A DNA stretch of 64,000 bases from Streptomyces aurantiogriseus (lineage in GTDB: Bacteria; Actinomycetota; Actinomycetes; Streptomycetales; Streptomycetaceae). The translations under genes were made by a program, and so were the position numbers. Shown here in pieces: positions 26,074 to 35,018 of this stretch (its first letter is position 1; every line of letters begins with the position of its first letter). Location: positions 1 to 64,000 of the forward strand of contig NZ_BMSX01000037.1 of assembly GCF_014649375.1 (NCBI RefSeq), in the 5' to 3' direction. The notes below the pieces were generated by a model. The model was not told the DNA's origin. It made no database searches and worked only from the letters and a program-made list of their open reading frames with translations.

Positions 26074-27537
26074 CTACTGCCGGCCGATGCGCTCGTAGAC
26101 GTCCGGGCGGGACCGGCGGTAGACCAAGGCCGTGATGACGCCCACTACGAACGTTCCATAGACCAGGGCGAACATCCCGTTTGTCAGGCTCTTGGAGCCA
26201 CTGATGAGGGTGCTGAAGTTCTGCGTCGCCAGGACCAGCGACACGGCGAGACCGGTGAGAGCGAGGACGGGCGCGACCACTGACTTCCAGACGTTGGTGT
26301 CGCTCGGCCTGGTCCGCCGGAGGTAGACGGGGATCGCGACTCCGGTGACCAGCAGCAGGACGATCAGTGCGTAGCCGAAGACGCCGCTCAGGGTCGCGTA
26401 CAGAAGGGTGGGGTCGGCCGCGAAGATGACGAAGGGCGCCAGGCCGAGGACCGTCGTCACGGTGGTGACCAGGGACGCGCGGTAGGGGGCGCCCTGGCGG
26501 GGGTGCACCTTGCTGAGCCCCTTGTGCAGGATTCCGTCCGCGCCGAGGTTGTAGAGATAGCGAGCCGTGATGTTGTGACTGGACAGCGCCGCGGCGAAGA
26601 TGCTCGTGGTGAGCAGCACGGTGGCCAGGTCAACCACGACGCGCCCGCTGTACGCGGCGGCGCTGTCCATGAACGACTGGGTCGGGTTGGCAGCCGTGGC
26701 AGCCACCACCTTGTCGGTGCCGTACGCCTGGATCAGCAGCCACGCGCTGCCGGCGTACAGGAGCGTCACCAGGCCGATGAACAGGTACGTCGCCCTGGGC
26801 ACGGTGCGATCCGGGTCGCGCACCTCGTCGCGGAAGATGGTGGTCGCCTCGAACCCGCCGAAACAGAGGATGGCGAACAGCAGCGCGATACCCGTCGACC
26901 CCGAGAGGGCCGCGTGCGGGGTGAAGGAGGAGAGGCTGAAACCCGAGGCGCCGCCCTTGGACACCACGGAGGCGTCGTAGACCAGGACGATGACGACCTC
27001 GCACACCAGCACCACGGACAGGATCCGCGCTGACACGTCGAGCTTGAAATAGCCCAGCACGCCGACGACCGCCACCAGCGCCAGGCCCCAGAGCCACCAG
27101 CTGATCGCCGGTCCGTGGTACCTGTCGTGGATGAGCGACTTGAGCACCAGACCGAAATACGCGTAGCAGGACAGGGTGATGGCGTAGTAGCACAGGAGTG
27201 CCAGGAAGGAGGAGCCCAGCCCGACGACCCGGCCCAGGCCTGCGGTGATGTAGGCGTAGAACCCACCGGGATTGGGGAGATGCCGGGCCATCGTGGTGAA
27301 GCCGGCGGCGAACAGGGCCAGGATCACGCCTGCCGCCACGAAGGCCATCGGTGCGCCGATGCCGTTGCCGTAGCCGACGACGAGCGGGATGAAGCCGACG
27401 ACGACCGCCATGGGTGCGTTGAAGGCCAGCACGGTGAACAGTAGGTGGAACATGCTGAGGTTGCCGCGCAACTGGGGCTCTGAAGCGACTCCCACGGACG
27501 GCACCTCCGTCTCGGTCACTGGTCTCACGGAACTCAT
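26074..27537 (-). CDS. APC-superfamily amino-acid/amine permease
   Basis: 487 residues with about 12 hydrophobic segments. The first helix region LLFTVLAFNAPMAVVVGFIP, PNPGGFYAYITAGLGR and FGGFEATTIFRDEVRDPDRT are characteristic of APC (YkfD/amino-acid transporter) permeases: the GG-F-Y helix and the conserved FxGFE unit form the substrate site. It imports an amino acid or amine by proton symport at the membrane. It forms an operon with the imine-reductase-like gene. Substrate unknown. Confidence 0.9.
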   Translation of the reverse strand: MSSVRPVTETEVPSVGVASEPQLRGNLSMFHLLFTVLAFNAPMAVVVGFIPLVVGYGNGIGAPMAFVAAGVILALFAAGFTTMARHLPNPGGFYAYITAGLGRVVGLGSSFLALLCYYAITLSCYAYFGLVLKSLIHDRYHGPAISWWLWGLALVAVVGVLGYFKLDVSARILSVVLVCEVVIVLVYDASVVSKGGASGFSLSSFTPHAALSGSTGIALLFAILCFGGFEATTIFRDEVRDPDRTVPRATYLFIGLVTLLYAGSAWLLIQAYGTDKVVAATAANPTQSFMDSAAAYSGRVVVDLATVLLTTSIFAAALSSHNITARYLYNLGADGILHKGLSKVHPRQGAPYRASLVTTVTTVLGLAPFVIFAADPTLLYATLSGVFGYALIVLLLVTGVAIPVYLRRTRPSDTNVWKSVVAPVLALTGLAVSLVLATQNFSTLISGSKSLTNGMFALVYGTFVVGVITALVYRRSRPDVYERIGRQ

Positions 27538-28126
27538 GGGTTGTCTCCTGACGATGGCCCCTGCCCCTGGACAGGGGCTTCGGCGGCGAGGGTTGGGATC
27601 TGAGCGGGCTGCCCTTGGAGTTCGTGTCTCGGCCGGGTCCAGGATGAGATCAGTCCGGACTGGGTGAGTTGCGTTCAGCCGACCGAATTGGTCGAAAGAC
27701 TAGGTCGCATGTCCGGAAGCAGGCAAGACGGGGGGGCGGTAAATTCTTTGTTTCGCGTGACAGGGGCAAGGAAAGGAATCCTCTCCGAAGATTGCGATTA
27801 ACTCCGACACGGCACGACACCCCGGAAGCAACGAGGTCCGGTGCCAACTCGGCCCGTATTGCGGTGAGGTCAGCGGCATTGACGGGCCGCGCTCATCGCG
27901 ACCTCGCCTGGGCTACATTCATCCACGTCAACGCGATTTGCCGATCGAGGGCACGCGGGAACGCGGTAAGTGCACCGCCCGCCGAACGTGCGGGAAACGC
28001 AATTCAAGGAATGCCGAGTGCTTCTACACTCGCAGGGAAGGGCCTCCCTGTACCGGGTGACCGGCACCGCCCGCCTTCGATCACCTGGGTAAGCTGCCGC
28101 CGGAGCCAATCAACTTGGTCATGCGA
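27538..28126. other. Intergenic region of lower GC, no gene recognised
   Basis: Nearly 590 bp between the permease start and the esterase stop. Parts of 27700-27860 are clearly less GC-rich than their surroundings. No ORF with family features and no strong palindrome were found; the permease promoter should lie at its left end. Confidence 0.5.
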
Positions 28127-29077
28127 TCAGGAACTGTCATCCTGGGTGTCCGCCCCGAACGCGTGGACGAGGTGCCCGGCGGCGTCGTCGACCGCCTCCT
28201 TCGCCCGTGCGATGGTTCCGACCTCGGTGAAGAAAGCGTGGAAGACGCCCGGGTAGCGCTTGGCGGCGCTTCGTACGCCGTCCTCTCGTAGCCGGCGGGC
28301 GAAGTCCTCCCCGTCGTCGCGCAGCGGGTCGCACTCCGCGGTGATGATGAACGCCGGCGGGAGGCCTCGCAGGTCGCGAGCGTTCGCGGGCACGGCGAGC
28401 GGGTCGGCGCGGTCGGCCTCGTCGCGCAGGTACTGGTCCCAGAACCACAGGACGTCGTCGCTGGTGAGCAATGGACCGTCGGCGTACTCGGTCCAGGACG
28501 GGCGTGGCACGCCGTACTCGGTGGGCGGGTAGGCCAGCAACTGGAAGACGATGGGCGGGCCGCCCCGGTCGCGGGCGAGCAGGCACACGGCCACGGAGAG
28601 GTTGGCGCCGGCGCTGTCGCCGCCGATCGCGATGCGGGACGAGTCTGCGCCCAGTTCGGCGGCGTGGGAGGACACCCAGGTCAGGGCGCGGAAGCAGTCG
28701 TCGAGCGGCTCGGGGAACTTGTGCTCGGGCGCGAGACGGTAGTCCACCGAGACGACGACACAGCCCGCCGCCGTCGACAGTGTGCGGCACAGGGCGTCCA
28801 CGCCGTCCAGACCACCCACCGTCCAGCCGCCTCCGTGGAGGTATACCAGGACCGGCAGTCCGGCCTCGGGGCCGGGCCGGTACACCCTGACCGGGATCTC
28901 GGCTTCCGCGCCGGGGACGGTCCGGTCGTACACCTCGTGGATGACCGGAGGCGGAAGGTCGGAGGCGCGTGCGCGGACCCACTCTCGTGCACCCGCAACG
29001 CCCAGCCGGTGCAGCGGTCGCGGAAGCAGCTCCTTGAGCAGGTCGGCCGACGCCTGCGCGTCGGGATCGAGTTTCAC
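28127..29077 (-). CDS. Alpha/beta-hydrolase of the hormone-sensitive-lipase group
   Basis: 316 residues, GTG start. The oxyanion motif YLHGGGW and the nucleophile GGDSAGAN mark family IV (HSL) esterases; an Asp in AECDPLRDDG and His in FHAFF complete the triad. Hydrolyses short or medium acyl esters, cytosolic. Its GTG overlaps by GTGA the stop of an SDR remnant, showing it was the third gene of an acyl-CoA dehydrogenase-SDR-esterase operon before the deletion upstream. It is intact and could still be transcribed with the remnants. Confidence 0.9.
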   Translation of the reverse strand: MKLDPDAQASADLLKELLPRPLHRLGVAGAREWVRARASDLPPPVIHEVYDRTVPGAEAEIPVRVYRPGPEAGLPVLVYLHGGGWTVGGLDGVDALCRTLSTAAGCVVVSVDYRLAPEHKFPEPLDDCFRALTWVSSHAAELGADSSRIAIGGDSAGANLSVAVCLLARDRGGPPIVFQLLAYPPTEYGVPRPSWTEYADGPLLTSDDVLWFWDQYLRDEADRADPLAVPANARDLRGLPPAFIITAECDPLRDDGEDFARRLREDGVRSAAKRYPGVFHAFFTEVGTIARAKEAVDDAAGHLVHAFGADTQDDSS

Positions 29078-29210
29078 GGTGCCTCCGGGACGGTGCGCGA
29101 CGTGCAGGGCTCAGGGGTCACCGGACAGTGACAGGACATTCCGCCGTTGACGGCGAGGGTGGTGCCGGTGATGTACGCCGAGGCCGGGCCGGCGAGGAAG
29201 ACGACTGCCG
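29074..29210 (-). pseudogene. SDR 3' remnant
   Basis: The minus strand reads VVFLAGPASAYITGTTLAVN then GGMSCH, the invariant end of classical SDRs (substrate-loop helix plus 'TGxxLxVDGG'). It begins abruptly where the acyl-CoA dehydrogenase homology stops and ends at 29074 in a 4-bp overlap with the esterase. Everything N-terminal, including cofactor and catalytic motifs, was deleted. Confidence 0.75.
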
Positions 29211-29864
29211 GCCCCCGAAGAGGTTTTCGTCGAGTGTCCCGATATGCCGGACGGTCTTCGTCCCCGGATTGTCGGCGTCGACGAAGAACATGGTGGCGCC
29301 CCCGCGTTCGCCGGGTTCACCCGAGGTCCGTGCCATGACGATCGTGAAGCCCGCTCCGTCGGCACCGGTGATGAACCACTTGCGGCCGTCGATGCGCCGG
29401 CCGCCCGGAACCCGTTCGGCGCGCGTGGTCAGCGCGGCCGGGTCCGATCCCGCACCGGGGGCCGGTTCGGTCATCGCGAAGCACGACCGGATCTCGCCGG
29501 TGGCGAGCGGGCGCAGATAGCGCTCCTTCTGCTCGGGGGTCGCGACGGCCTCCAGCAGGTGCATGTTGCCCCCGTCGGGAGCGGCGATGTTCAGCGCCAG
29601 CGGGCCGAGCAGCGAGTAGCCCGCCTCCTCGAACACCACGGTGCGGCCCCGCATGTCCAGTCCGTGACCGCCGTACTCGGCCGCGACATCGGGGGCGAAA
29701 AACCCCGCCTCCTTCGCCGCACACTGGAGGTCCACTCGTACGGCCTCCGAGTGGACGACTCCCCTGTGCCGGTCCTCGACGGGGAGCACGGTCTCCCGGA
29801 TGAAGCGGGCGCCGGGGTCGGCGAGCTCCGCCACGACCGGGCCGGGGAAGAGATCGACAGTCAT
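29211..29864 (-). pseudogene. Acyl-CoA dehydrogenase, 3' end deleted
   Basis: The first about 218 residues are a good acyl-CoA dehydrogenase: EEAGYSLLGPLALNIAAPDG, CFAMTEPAPGAGSDPAALTT (the FAD/substrate loop) and KWFITGADGAGFTIVMA. Homology stops at LDENLFGG, where a normal protein continues with about 170 residues carrying the second FAD-binding half and the catalytic Glu. The frame then reads out of frame through an SDR remnant to 29118. It is closest in this window to the intact gene at 47344. The product cannot work. Confidence 0.82.
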
Positions 29865-29874
29865 GAGTACTCCT

Positions 29875-29898
29875 GTCGGCTAATGAGGGTTAGCCGAC
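29875..29898. promoter_or_regulatory. Strong TetR operator, 9-bp arms
   Basis: GTCGGCTAA and TTAGCCGAC form a perfect 9-bp inverted repeat around TGAGGG, between the acyl-CoA dehydrogenase start (29864) and the divergent TetR (30017). A further GGCTAGCC lies at 29965-29972. The pattern GCTAA-TGAnnn-TTAGC recurs at 46498-46515 in the paralogous locus. Confidence 0.75.
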
Positions 29899-30016
29899 TG
29901 TAAGGCGGCACAGACCGGATGACAAGGGCCAGGCATTCGATCCGATGAAGCTCCTGCTACTTTTGGCTAGCCGGTCTGCACTGGCATGGGAGTACAAAAT
30001 CGAGGGGTGAGCGGGG

Positions 30017-30604
30017 ATGACCGTGTCGGGATCGCGGACCGAGGGCATCCGCGCCGCAGCGCTGGACCTGTTCACCAGGCTCGGCTACGGGGCGACCACG
30101 ATGGCCGACATCGGCGCGGCGGTGGGGATCCGCGGACCGAGCCTGTACAAGCACGTCGCGTCCAAGCAGGATCTGCTCGTGCAGATCATGACGGACACCA
30201 TGGACAACCTGCTGGCGCTGCACCGGGTGGCCGTCGACAGCAGCAGTGATCCCACCGAGCGGCTGCGGCGCGCCACCGAGGCCCACGTGCGCTACCACGC
30301 CCGCCATCGGCAGGAGGCGTTCGTCGGCAATCGCGAGATCCGCAGCCTGGCCGAGCCCCACCGTACGAAGATCCTGACCCGCCGCGCGGAGTACGAGGCG
30401 GGATTCCGCGACCTGGTGACGGAGGGTGTTGCGGCGGGGTGCTTCAGTGTCGCGTCGGCCCGGCTGGCCTCGTACGCGATCCTGGATCTCGGTATGGGCG
30501 TGGCCGCCTGGTTCCGGGACGACGGCGAACTGACTGAGGACACCGTGGCCTGGCAGTACGGGGAGTTCGCCCTCAGTATGGTCGGGGCGCCCCCGCGGTC
30601 GTGA
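30017..30604 (+). CDS. TetR-family regulator of the 29-kb acyl-CoA dehydrogenase operon
   Basis: 195 residues, ATG preceded by GAGGGG. MADIGAAVGIRGPSLYKHV (about residues 28-46) is the helix-turn-helix. The C-terminal part ATEAHVRYHARHRQEAFVGN and LASYAILDLGMGVAAWFRDD belongs to the TetR group linked to acyl-CoA dehydrogenase operons in actinobacteria (TetR_C_17/KstR2-like). It probably senses an acyl-CoA and binds the palindrome at 29875-29898. A decayed paralogue with the same C-terminal phrases lies at 45.8-46.4 kb. Confidence 0.9.
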   Translation: MTVSGSRTEGIRAAALDLFTRLGYGATTMADIGAAVGIRGPSLYKHVASKQDLLVQIMTDTMDNLLALHRVAVDSSSDPTERLRRATEAHVRYHARHRQEAFVGNREIRSLAEPHRTKILTRRAEYEAGFRDLVTEGVAAGCFSVASARLASYAILDLGMGVAAWFRDDGELTEDTVAWQYGEFALSMVGAPPRS

Positions 30605-30619
30605 GCGCGGGGGCAGTGG

Positions 30620-31216
30620 TCAGGGCCGCCCGGCCCGGTGTCCGTCGGCCAGCCGCTCCATCGCCTCGGTGGCCAGGTCGATGTCGACCATCAGGTGGTC
30701 GGGGTCCCGGAACGCCAGCCACTGGTAGACCAGCCCGTCACTCACGGCGGCGATCATGCGGGCCAGTGGCTCCACGAGCTTCGCCTCGTCACCGTCGCGC
30801 ATCCCCTTGTTGAGGGTCTTGATCATCACTTCGAGATGGATCTGGTAGGCCTTGGAGGCAAGTTCCCCCTCCTGGCGCAGGACCCAGAAGAACAGCTCCG
30901 CCTGGGCGTGCGCATGCTTCTCGGCAGACTGGTAGTAGCCCATGAGCTGCCGGAGCAGGCTGGCCGCGGTGCGGCCCAGGCCGGCTCGTTCGCGTACCTG
31001 CCAGATGGTGTTCTCCAGCGTGGCGATCTGCTGCTCGTAGATCGCGAAGAAGAGCTCCTCCTTGGAGCTGAAGCAGTAGTGCAGGCTCGCGAGAGGCGCG
31101 CCGGCCTGCGCCGCGATCCGGCGGGTGGTGGCACCGTCCACCCCGAATTCCGCGATCACGTCGACGGCCGCCTGGATGAAGACCTCGCGGCGCTGGGTGG
31201 CTCGGAGTCGCGCCAT
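30620..31216 (-). CDS. TetR-family transcriptional regulator
   Basis: 198 residues. The N-terminus MARLRATQRREVFIQAAVDV and helix-turn-helix TRRIAAQAGAPLASLHYCF are typical, with the LHYCF variant end of the recognition helix seen in AcrR/RutR-like members. The ligand domain is generic. It converges on the TetR at 30017 with a 15-bp gap, and its upstream neighbour is decayed DNA, so its original target may have been lost. Confidence 0.88.
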   Translation of the reverse strand: MARLRATQRREVFIQAAVDVIAEFGVDGATTRRIAAQAGAPLASLHYCFSSKEELFFAIYEQQIATLENTIWQVRERAGLGRTAASLLRQLMGYYQSAEKHAHAQAELFFWVLRQEGELASKAYQIHLEVMIKTLNKGMRDGDEAKLVEPLARMIAAVSDGLVYQWLAFRDPDHLMVDIDLATEAMERLADGHRAGRP

Positions 31217-31814
31217 GGCAGAACCCTATCTACGTGTACGGAGGTGAGTGTCGTCTGTCAGGGTATCGTGACTAAGTCGCATGTCCATGACGCGCGACTG
31301 GCCAGAAGCAGTGCATTGCCGGGGCGCATGGCCCGGCTTCACCAACCGTTCGGACCGACTCGGACCGTTGACCAGGTTTCGGTACTCCCTGCGTTGAGCC
31401 CCTGCCCATCACGGCGACGCGAGGTCACCGTGACTCCAGCCTCATACACTCCGTTGACACCGTCGGCCTTCCTGGAGGGGGCCGCCCGCGTGTGACCGAA
31501 GGGTGCGATGATCCACGGGCGCCGGGGGGACATACGCGGCGTTCACCACCGAGGGGACACGGGTCGCCCGGGGCGTCGCGGGCCGTCGGCGTGGGTGGCG
31601 GCGACCGGGCCGCTTGTCCGATGGGCACGGATCAGGGGCGTCACACGCTTGGACGGAGCTGCCGATCGCGATCTGCTGGTTGAGACGACCGCCGAGGACG
31701 AGACCGCGAAGGTCTGTCCCTTCCAGCGGCTGGACGCGATCGCCCACTCGCCGCGAGCGGTGCTCGCCTCCAGCGCATCGTCCATTCCGATCATGAAGCC
31801 CGCCGTCGCCACCT

Positions 31815-31898
31815 CTGAACCGGCTCCGGGGTCTCGTTCCTGCTGTGCGCGACCAGGAAGATCGAGTCGGGTATCGCCACGACCGAGGACATCGACAT
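31815..31898 (-). pseudogene. 5' remnant resembling a wax-ester synthase/DGAT gene
   Basis: From an ATG at 31896-31898 the minus strand reads MSMSSVVAIPDSIFLVAHSR then NETP. This resembles the start of WS/DGAT acyltransferases, which open with '(P)xDxxFLxxxSRExPMHVG'. The similarity stops after about 25 residues and no HHxxxDG motif follows, so only a scar remains. Identification rests on a short stretch. Confidence 0.35.
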
Positions 31899-32126
31899 GG
31901 GAAGGTGCGTGGCTGCGCACCTCCGCCGCTCCTGGCCCGATGTCGGGCCGGCCTGCTCGGCGGCAAGACCAGGCGGGGCTTCTGGGCCTGTGCCTGACGT
32001 GGATCCCCCCGGTAAACGTTGTGTTACCAGTCGAATGTTGCGTTCGCCCGACTCGCCGCCGACAGGGCCATCACAGCCACCTCCCGCGAAGTCCCTATCA
32101 AGTTCGATTCCCTCTAGATCAAGTGA

Positions 32127-32146
32127 CCAACTTTTCCGCTAGTTGG
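32127..32146. promoter_or_regulatory. Inverted repeat CCAACT / AGTTGG
   Basis: A 6-bp inverted repeat with an 8-bp spacer about 300 bp before the dioxygenase start. It may be a regulator site for the cluster; evidence is positional only. Confidence 0.3.
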
Positions 32147-32323
32147 CTGGTTGAAGCGGAGGTGGAGCGTCGCAACCGAAGAGTGTCACCCGGGCCCGGC
32201 GCTTCGCCCAGCCCCTCCTGGATCCACTGGTACCCCAGGTTACGGGGCTAGGACGCTCTCGAATTTCCGCCACGTCGACCGTTGACATCAGTTCATACCG
32301 GCTTCACGATGTGGTCATCGGAC

Positions 32324-32339
32324 TTGGTCTTACGACCAA
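32324..32339. promoter_or_regulatory. Inverted repeat TTGGTC-TTAC-GACCAA
   Basis: A perfect 6-bp inverted repeat with a 4-bp spacer, 110 bp before the first gene of the 32-43 kb cluster. Size and position fit a TetR/GntR-type operator. No regulator gene is adjacent on the left except the TetR at 30620. Confidence 0.45.
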
Positions 32340-32448
32340 AAATGGCTCGCCCGACCTCCTTGTCGCACGCCGGCACCCCGTCAGCCGGTATCCGAGCCTC
32401 CCCGCACGTCCCTCCCACCGCCCACCCGGTATGCACAAGGGGTACGAG

Positions 32449-33315
32449 ATGACCACCAGCACGAACGTGAAACTGCGCTCCGTCCCGGCAGCGACTCCGG
32501 TCGCCGACATTCTGGCCATCGTGTCCGAGGACGGCGGGGTGATCATCCAGCAGCTGTTGTCCCAGGACCAGGTCCGCCGCTTCAACGCCGAGATCGACCC
32601 GGCGATGCACGCCCTGGAGCCAGGCGCCAAGAACCCCGGTGACGAGGGCATCGCCGACTTCCACGGCAAGAACACCAAGCGGCTCACCAACCTCGTCATG
32701 CTGAGCAAGACCTTCCGCGAGGAGATCCTCAACCACGAGATCGTCGCCGCCCTGGCGGACGCGGTCTTCCTGGAAGAGTCCGGGGCGTACTGGATGAACA
32801 CCGCGCAGGTGATCGAGATCGGGCCGGGGAACAAGGCGCAGCCGCTCCACCGTGATCTGGAGAACTACCACCCGTTCATCGGCATGGGGCCGGCCGGCCC
32901 CGAGGCAATGATCAACTTTCTGGTCGCGCTGACCGACTTCACCGAGGAGAACGGCGCCACGCGCGTCATCCCCGGCAGCAACCACTGGCCGGACTACGAG
33001 GACCGCGGCAACCCGGAGATGACGATCCCCGCCGAGATGAAGAGCGGCGACGTGCTGTTCATCAACGGCAAGGTCGTCCACGGCGGCGGCCAGAACCGGA
33101 CGACGGACTTCTACCGGCGCGGTGTGGCCTGGGCCTTCCAGCCCAGCTACCTCACCCCGGAGGAGGCGTACCCCTTCATCGTCGACCACGAGCTCGTCCG
33201 GTCGCTGCCTGAGCGGGTGCAGGGCCTGATCGGCTTCCGGTCCCAGTACCCCAAGGGCTGCCCGGGCCTGTGGCAGGTCGACTACGTCGAGCTGGCCGAG
33301 TACCTGAAGCTCTGA
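32449..33315 (+). CDS. Phytanoyl-CoA dioxygenase-family Fe(II)/2-oxoglutarate oxygenase
   Basis: 288 residues, ATG at 32449 with AAGGGG six bases upstream. The iron site is His134-x-Asp136 (PLHRDLENYHPF) and distal His211 (GKVVHGGGQ), with Arg about ten residues later to bind 2-oxoglutarate. The intervening FTEENGATRVIPGSNHW is standard PhyH sequence. These enzymes hydroxylate, or by further chemistry open or desaturate, small molecules and acyl-CoAs. As the first gene of the cluster, followed after 55 bp by a flavin monooxygenase, it probably starts oxidation of the substrate (inference). Confidence 0.92.
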   Translation: MTTSTNVKLRSVPAATPVADILAIVSEDGGVIIQQLLSQDQVRRFNAEIDPAMHALEPGAKNPGDEGIADFHGKNTKRLTNLVMLSKTFREEILNHEIVAALADAVFLEESGAYWMNTAQVIEIGPGNKAQPLHRDLENYHPFIGMGPAGPEAMINFLVALTDFTEENGATRVIPGSNHWPDYEDRGNPEMTIPAEMKSGDVLFINGKVVHGGGQNRTTDFYRRGVAWAFQPSYLTPEEAYPFIVDHELVRSLPERVQGLIGFRSQYPKGCPGLWQVDYVELAEYLKL

Positions 33316-33370
33316 CCGGCCCCCCGACGGCAAAAGCCTGCCCCGCTCGGACACTGAGAGGAACAGACAC

Positions 33371-34969
33371 ATGGATCTCGCTCGCGCGACGGCGCAACCG
33401 GGCCGACCGGGCTCGGTACCCGGCCAGAGCCGGAGCCGGCACACCGACCCCGCGCCGGGCGGCCACTACGCGGTCGTCGTCATCGGCTCCGGGATGGGCG
33501 GGATCTGTGCCGCGATCAAGCTCAAGGGGATAGGGGTCGACTCCCTGGCTGTCCTTGAGCGTGCCGAGGAGGTCGGCGGTACCTGGCGGGCGAACACCTA
33601 CCCCGGGATCGCCGTCGACACGTCAATCCTCCAGTACTCGCTGTCCTTCGAGCCGAACCCCGGCTGGTCCCGCCTGTACGCCGGCGGCGCCGAGCTTCAG
33701 CGGTACCTGATCGGCCTGTCGGAGAAGTACGGCATCCGCCGCCACATCAGGTTCGGCACCGACGTCACGGAGATGCGGTACGCCGAGAACGAGCAGCTGT
33801 GGCAGATCTCCACCCGCTCGGGCGCGACGTACACCGCGAACGTCGTCGTCAACGCGACCGGGCACCTCAGCACACCGGCCATCCCCAGCATCCCCGGCCT
33901 GGACCAGTTCGAGGGCCAGGTACTGCACTCGGCCGAGTGGGACGCCTCCTTCGACGCCTCGGGGCGCCGTATCGCCGCCATCGGCAGCGGTGCGAGCGCC
34001 GCACAGCTCGTGCCGTGCATCGCCCGGGACGCGGAGCAGGTTTACGTCTACCAGCGCTCCGCGCCCTGGGTGTTCCCGCGCGACGACCGGCCGATCGGCC
34101 GGATCGAGGCGGCGGTCTACCGGCACGTGCCGTTCGTGCTCAAGGCGCAGCGCTGGCGCCGCTTCTGGGGCAACGACAAGGTGGCGTACGCCTTCGAGAA
34201 GCAGAACGAGACGGTCGGCAAGCAGCAGCGGTACGCCGAGGACTTCATCGAGCGTTCGATCCCGGACCCGGAGCTGCGCCGGGCGGTCACCCCTGACTAC
34301 AGCGTCGGGTGCAAGCGGCGCATCATGTCCGACGACTGGTACCCGGCGCTGCTGCGGGAGAACGTGGAGCTGATCCCCAGCGCGCTGACCGAAGTGCGGC
34401 CCCGCTCGGTGGTCGGTCCGGACGGCGTGGAGCGGCCGGTCGACACCATCGTCTTCAATACCGGCTTCGCGGTCGAGGGCTTCATGCCGATGAAGGTCTT
34501 CGGCACCGGCGGGACCGAACTCCACGACGCGTGGTCGGACGGCGCCCAGACCCACCTGGGTATCACCGTCTCCGGCTACCCGAACCTCTTCTTGATCTCC
34601 GGGCCCAACACCGCGATCGGCGCGGGATCGTACGCCTTCATGATCGAGTGCCAGGTCCGGTACATCACCGGCGCGCTGGAGCTGATGCGCCGGCGCGGGC
34701 TGTCCGCGCTGGACGTACGGCTCGACGTGCAGCGCCGCTCGTACTGGAAGACGCAGAGCCGGCTGTCCGGGAGCGTCTACGGCTCCGGCTGCGAGGGCTG
34801 GTACCAGGGCGAGGGCGGCCGGATCGACACCCTGTGGCCGGGCACGAACGCCGAGTACTGGTGGCGCACCCGGCGCTTCGACCCGAAGAGCTATCACCTC
34901 GTCACCCGGGCGCCGATCTTTTCCCGCACCGCCGCTGCCGCGTCCGCGACGACGATTCCGGCCGCCTGA
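33371..34969 (+). CDS. Baeyer-Villiger-type flavin monooxygenase
   Basis: 532 residues. VVVIGSGMGGICAAIKLKG (FAD loop, GSGMGG at 39-44) follows a disordered 30-residue N-terminus. The fingerprint FEGQVLHSAEWD (Phe180 to Trp191) fits FxGxxxHxxxW of Baeyer-Villiger monooxygenases, and ERAEEVGGTWRANTYPGIAVD is their conserved GGTW-YPG block; IAAIGSGASAAQLVP binds NADPH. The enzyme would turn a ketone into an ester or lactone, or oxidise a heteroatom such as nitrogen. It is co-directional with the dioxygenase and the gamma-glutamylation genes. Confidence 0.92.
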   Translation: MDLARATAQPGRPGSVPGQSRSRHTDPAPGGHYAVVVIGSGMGGICAAIKLKGIGVDSLAVLERAEEVGGTWRANTYPGIAVDTSILQYSLSFEPNPGWSRLYAGGAELQRYLIGLSEKYGIRRHIRFGTDVTEMRYAENEQLWQISTRSGATYTANVVVNATGHLSTPAIPSIPGLDQFEGQVLHSAEWDASFDASGRRIAAIGSGASAAQLVPCIARDAEQVYVYQRSAPWVFPRDDRPIGRIEAAVYRHVPFVLKAQRWRRFWGNDKVAYAFEKQNETVGKQQRYAEDFIERSIPDPELRRAVTPDYSVGCKRRIMSDDWYPALLRENVELIPSALTEVRPRSVVGPDGVERPVDTIVFNTGFAVEGFMPMKVFGTGGTELHDAWSDGAQTHLGITVSGYPNLFLISGPNTAIGAGSYAFMIECQVRYITGALELMRRRGLSALDVRLDVQRRSYWKTQSRLSGSVYGSGCEGWYQGEGGRIDTLWPGTNAEYWWRTRRFDPKSYHLVTRAPIFSRTAAAASATTIPAA

Positions 34970-35018
34970 AACCCCCCGAGTGAGTTGACCAGTTGACCAT
35001 GAACAGGAAGTGCCGGCC

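Larger units (their letters stand above)
31217..32448. other. Decayed region plus promoter region of the dioxygenase gene
   Basis: About 1.2 kb with no intact gene. The minus strand has coding-like patches at 31815-31898 (wax-ester-synthase-like start) and about 31430-31780 that do not join into one frame. The right end (32250-32448) should hold the promoter of the gene cluster starting at 32449 and carries two inverted repeats. Confidence 0.5.
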
